Origin: Microseira wollei NIES-4236
GTDB taxonomy: Bacteria > Cyanobacteriota > Cyanobacteriia > Cyanobacteriales > Aerosakkonemataceae
Direction: 5' to 3'
Assembly: GCF_020521235.1 (NCBI RefSeq)
Contig: NZ_BLAY01000011.1
Location: 1-64,000 of the forward strand
DNA: 64,000 nt
The notes beneath the pieces were generated by a model. It was not told where the DNA came from, ran no database searches, and saw only the letters and a program-made list of their open reading frames with translations. Every line of letters begins with the position of its first letter. Within the stretch, counting starts at the first letter, position 1. The translations under genes were made by a program, and so were the position numbers. Positions 63,275-64,000 of the stretch are shown here, piece by piece.

Positions 63275-63778
63275 ATGCAGCCGGAACGACAAAAACGAAT
63301 GATCGGCTACTTTATTGAAGAGGCTACAACACACCTAGATACCATCGAACAGGGTTTGGTAAATTTGAGCAACAGTATTGATAAATACTCGATTGTTAAC
63401 GATCTTTTGTTTGCTGCTCACTCCCTCGCCGGGGGAGCCGCGATGATCGGGCTTGACAGTATTTCCAGTATTTGTTCCAATTTAAAATCTTGCTTTCAAC
63501 CCTTGCAATTGGAAAGTTCGGTAAAATTTGACCTGAAGCTAAAAAAAATGTTCATGCAGGCATTTTACGGGATTAAAGAGTTAGTTTATCATCTGAATCA
63601 ATCTGCAGAACTCAGCGATGCTAAAGCGATTAAAGTTATGTCAGAAATAGAAATAACTTTGGCTCAAATTAGGGATTATATCGATGGAATGGGGAAGCGA
63701 ACGCTCCAAAAGGACCCCCCCACTTTTTTAACCGATGAAACTCTATCCATGTTCGATGATTTTTTTATGAATGGGTAA
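63275..63778 (+). CDS. HPt-domain phosphotransfer protein
   Basis: This 167-residue all-helical protein has the phosphoacceptor motif LLFAAHSLAGGAAMIGLDSIS (His in AAHSLAGG), as in the P1 domain of CheA-type kinases. It begins RQKRMIGYFIEEATTHLDTIEQGL, another CheA-P1-like helix. It likely passes phosphate between a hybrid kinase and a regulator; none is adjacent, but it lies between two MuiA-type genes. Its stop lies within a GGGTAATTG heptamer run. Confidence 0.85.
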   Translation: MQPERQKRMIGYFIEEATTHLDTIEQGLVNLSNSIDKYSIVNDLLFAAHSLAGGAAMIGLDSISSICSNLKSCFQPLQLESSVKFDLKLKKMFMQAFYGIKELVYHLNQSAELSDAKAIKVMSEIEITLAQIRDYIDGMGKRTLQKDPPTFLTDETLSMFDDFFMNG

Positions 63779-63802
63779 TTGCTAATTGCTAATTGCTAAT
63801 AG
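63776..63802. repeat. TAATTGC heptamer run after the HPt gene
   Basis: Three to four TAATTGC units directly follow the HPt stop and partly encode it. They are of the STRR type found throughout the window. Confidence 0.7.
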
Positions 63803-63875
63803 GTCACAATTATTACCTGGTTACCGCTGGCAATTTAGCGTTGACGTAGACATTAATTAATCAAGGGTGATCTCT

Positions 63876-64000
63876 ATGCAAGCACTTCAACCTCCAGTAT
63901 CGGTCATTCAAGAATTAACTTTAGATGCGCCTGTTTCTATTGTGACGCTGCTTGAAGACCGCGCACAAGTGCGGCGAATTGGCAAGAGTAATTTTACTCC
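63876..64000 (+). CDS. Second MuiA/DUF4139-type protein, 3' end outside window
   Basis: From ATG 63876 the frame reads MQALQPPVSVIQELTLDAPV, then SIVTLLEDRAQVRRIGKSNF to the end of the window. A VTLLEDRAQVRR strand is the usual start of a MuiA/DUF4139 protein. A GTGATC stretch just upstream includes a weak AAGGG (63863-63867) as RBS. It would be the second such gene here, separated from the first by the HPt gene. Confidence 0.75.
   Translation, partial: MQALQPPVSVIQELTLDAPVSIVTLLEDRAQVRRIGKSNFT

Overview
The window looks like part of a filamentous, non-marine cyanobacterium chromosome, probably an Oscillatoriales-type organism. HIP1 octamers (GCGATCGC) are frequent. psbZ is present, as are a neutral/branched-chain amino acid transporter pair, a UPF0182 membrane protein, AAA/WD40 and vMAP-type proteins, and an hps (hormogonium polysaccharide) gene cluster. 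The intergenic DNA is full of short tandem heptamers and small palindromic repeats. No tRNA, rRNA or CRISPR array was recognised.

Layout. 1-5.2 kb: a TnpB-type insertion inside a DUF1016 nuclease gene, then a large AAA-WD40 gene split by one in-frame stop. 5.7-8.1 kb: an RTX-repeat protein fused in frame to the N-terminal HTH of a vMAP/AAA protein, followed by the decayed AAA remainder. 8.2-11.8 kb: UPF0182 and a HIT-family protein. 12.0-14.8 kb: a second TnpB element whose gene is split 37 nt after its ATG by a 1,177-nt group II intron without an ORF. 14.9-18.0 kb: zinc peptidase and livG/livM, LivG carrying a 27-residue tandem-repeat extension. 18.2-27.4 kb: two small unknown genes, pgi, a cupin, a TPP decarboxylase, a 2OG-Fe oxygenase, a HpcH/HpaI aldolase, a NarL-type regulator, a low-Mr tyrosine phosphatase and a HAD hydrolase. 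27.4-30.1 kb: repeat-rich DNA, a lumenal/secreted gene split by fourteen 29-bp palindromes, and psbZ. 30.2-33.1 kb: a DHH-CBS-tRNA nucleotidyltransferase.

33.6-41.8 kb is a stressosome-type operon: rsbR, rsbS, [TnpB element], rsbT, an ATPase-PP2C protein and two hybrid histidine kinases. The phosphorylatable residues of RsbR and RsbS are at the expected positions. 41.9-47.9 kb is the translation/RNA cluster phoH-KH-rpsP-ffh, opened up by an IscB element, rpsU and unexplained DNA. 48.3-54.4 kb is hpsL-hpsN-hpsO-GNAT-hpsP for motility-linked exopolysaccharide. 54.5-60 kb holds a 1-Cys peroxiredoxin, an acyltransferase, cysK, a zinc alcohol dehydrogenase with an internal TGA and a [2Fe-2S] thioredoxin-like protein. 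60.6-64 kb holds a MuiA/DUF4139 protein with an inserted HAMP-like segment, an HPt protein and the start of a second MuiA-type gene.

Two themes dominate. First, repeat traffic: at least five families of small palindromic elements occur, including a 132-133-bp MITE with target duplications, a ~105-bp element in about eight copies, a TA-flanked palindrome family, and a purine-rich hairpin element sitting in frame inside three conserved proteins. Second, gene decay: four otherwise intact genes carry a single in-frame stop (TAA, TAA, TAG, TGA) and several others carry single-base frameshifts. All functional assignments are from reading the sequence; no database search was run.
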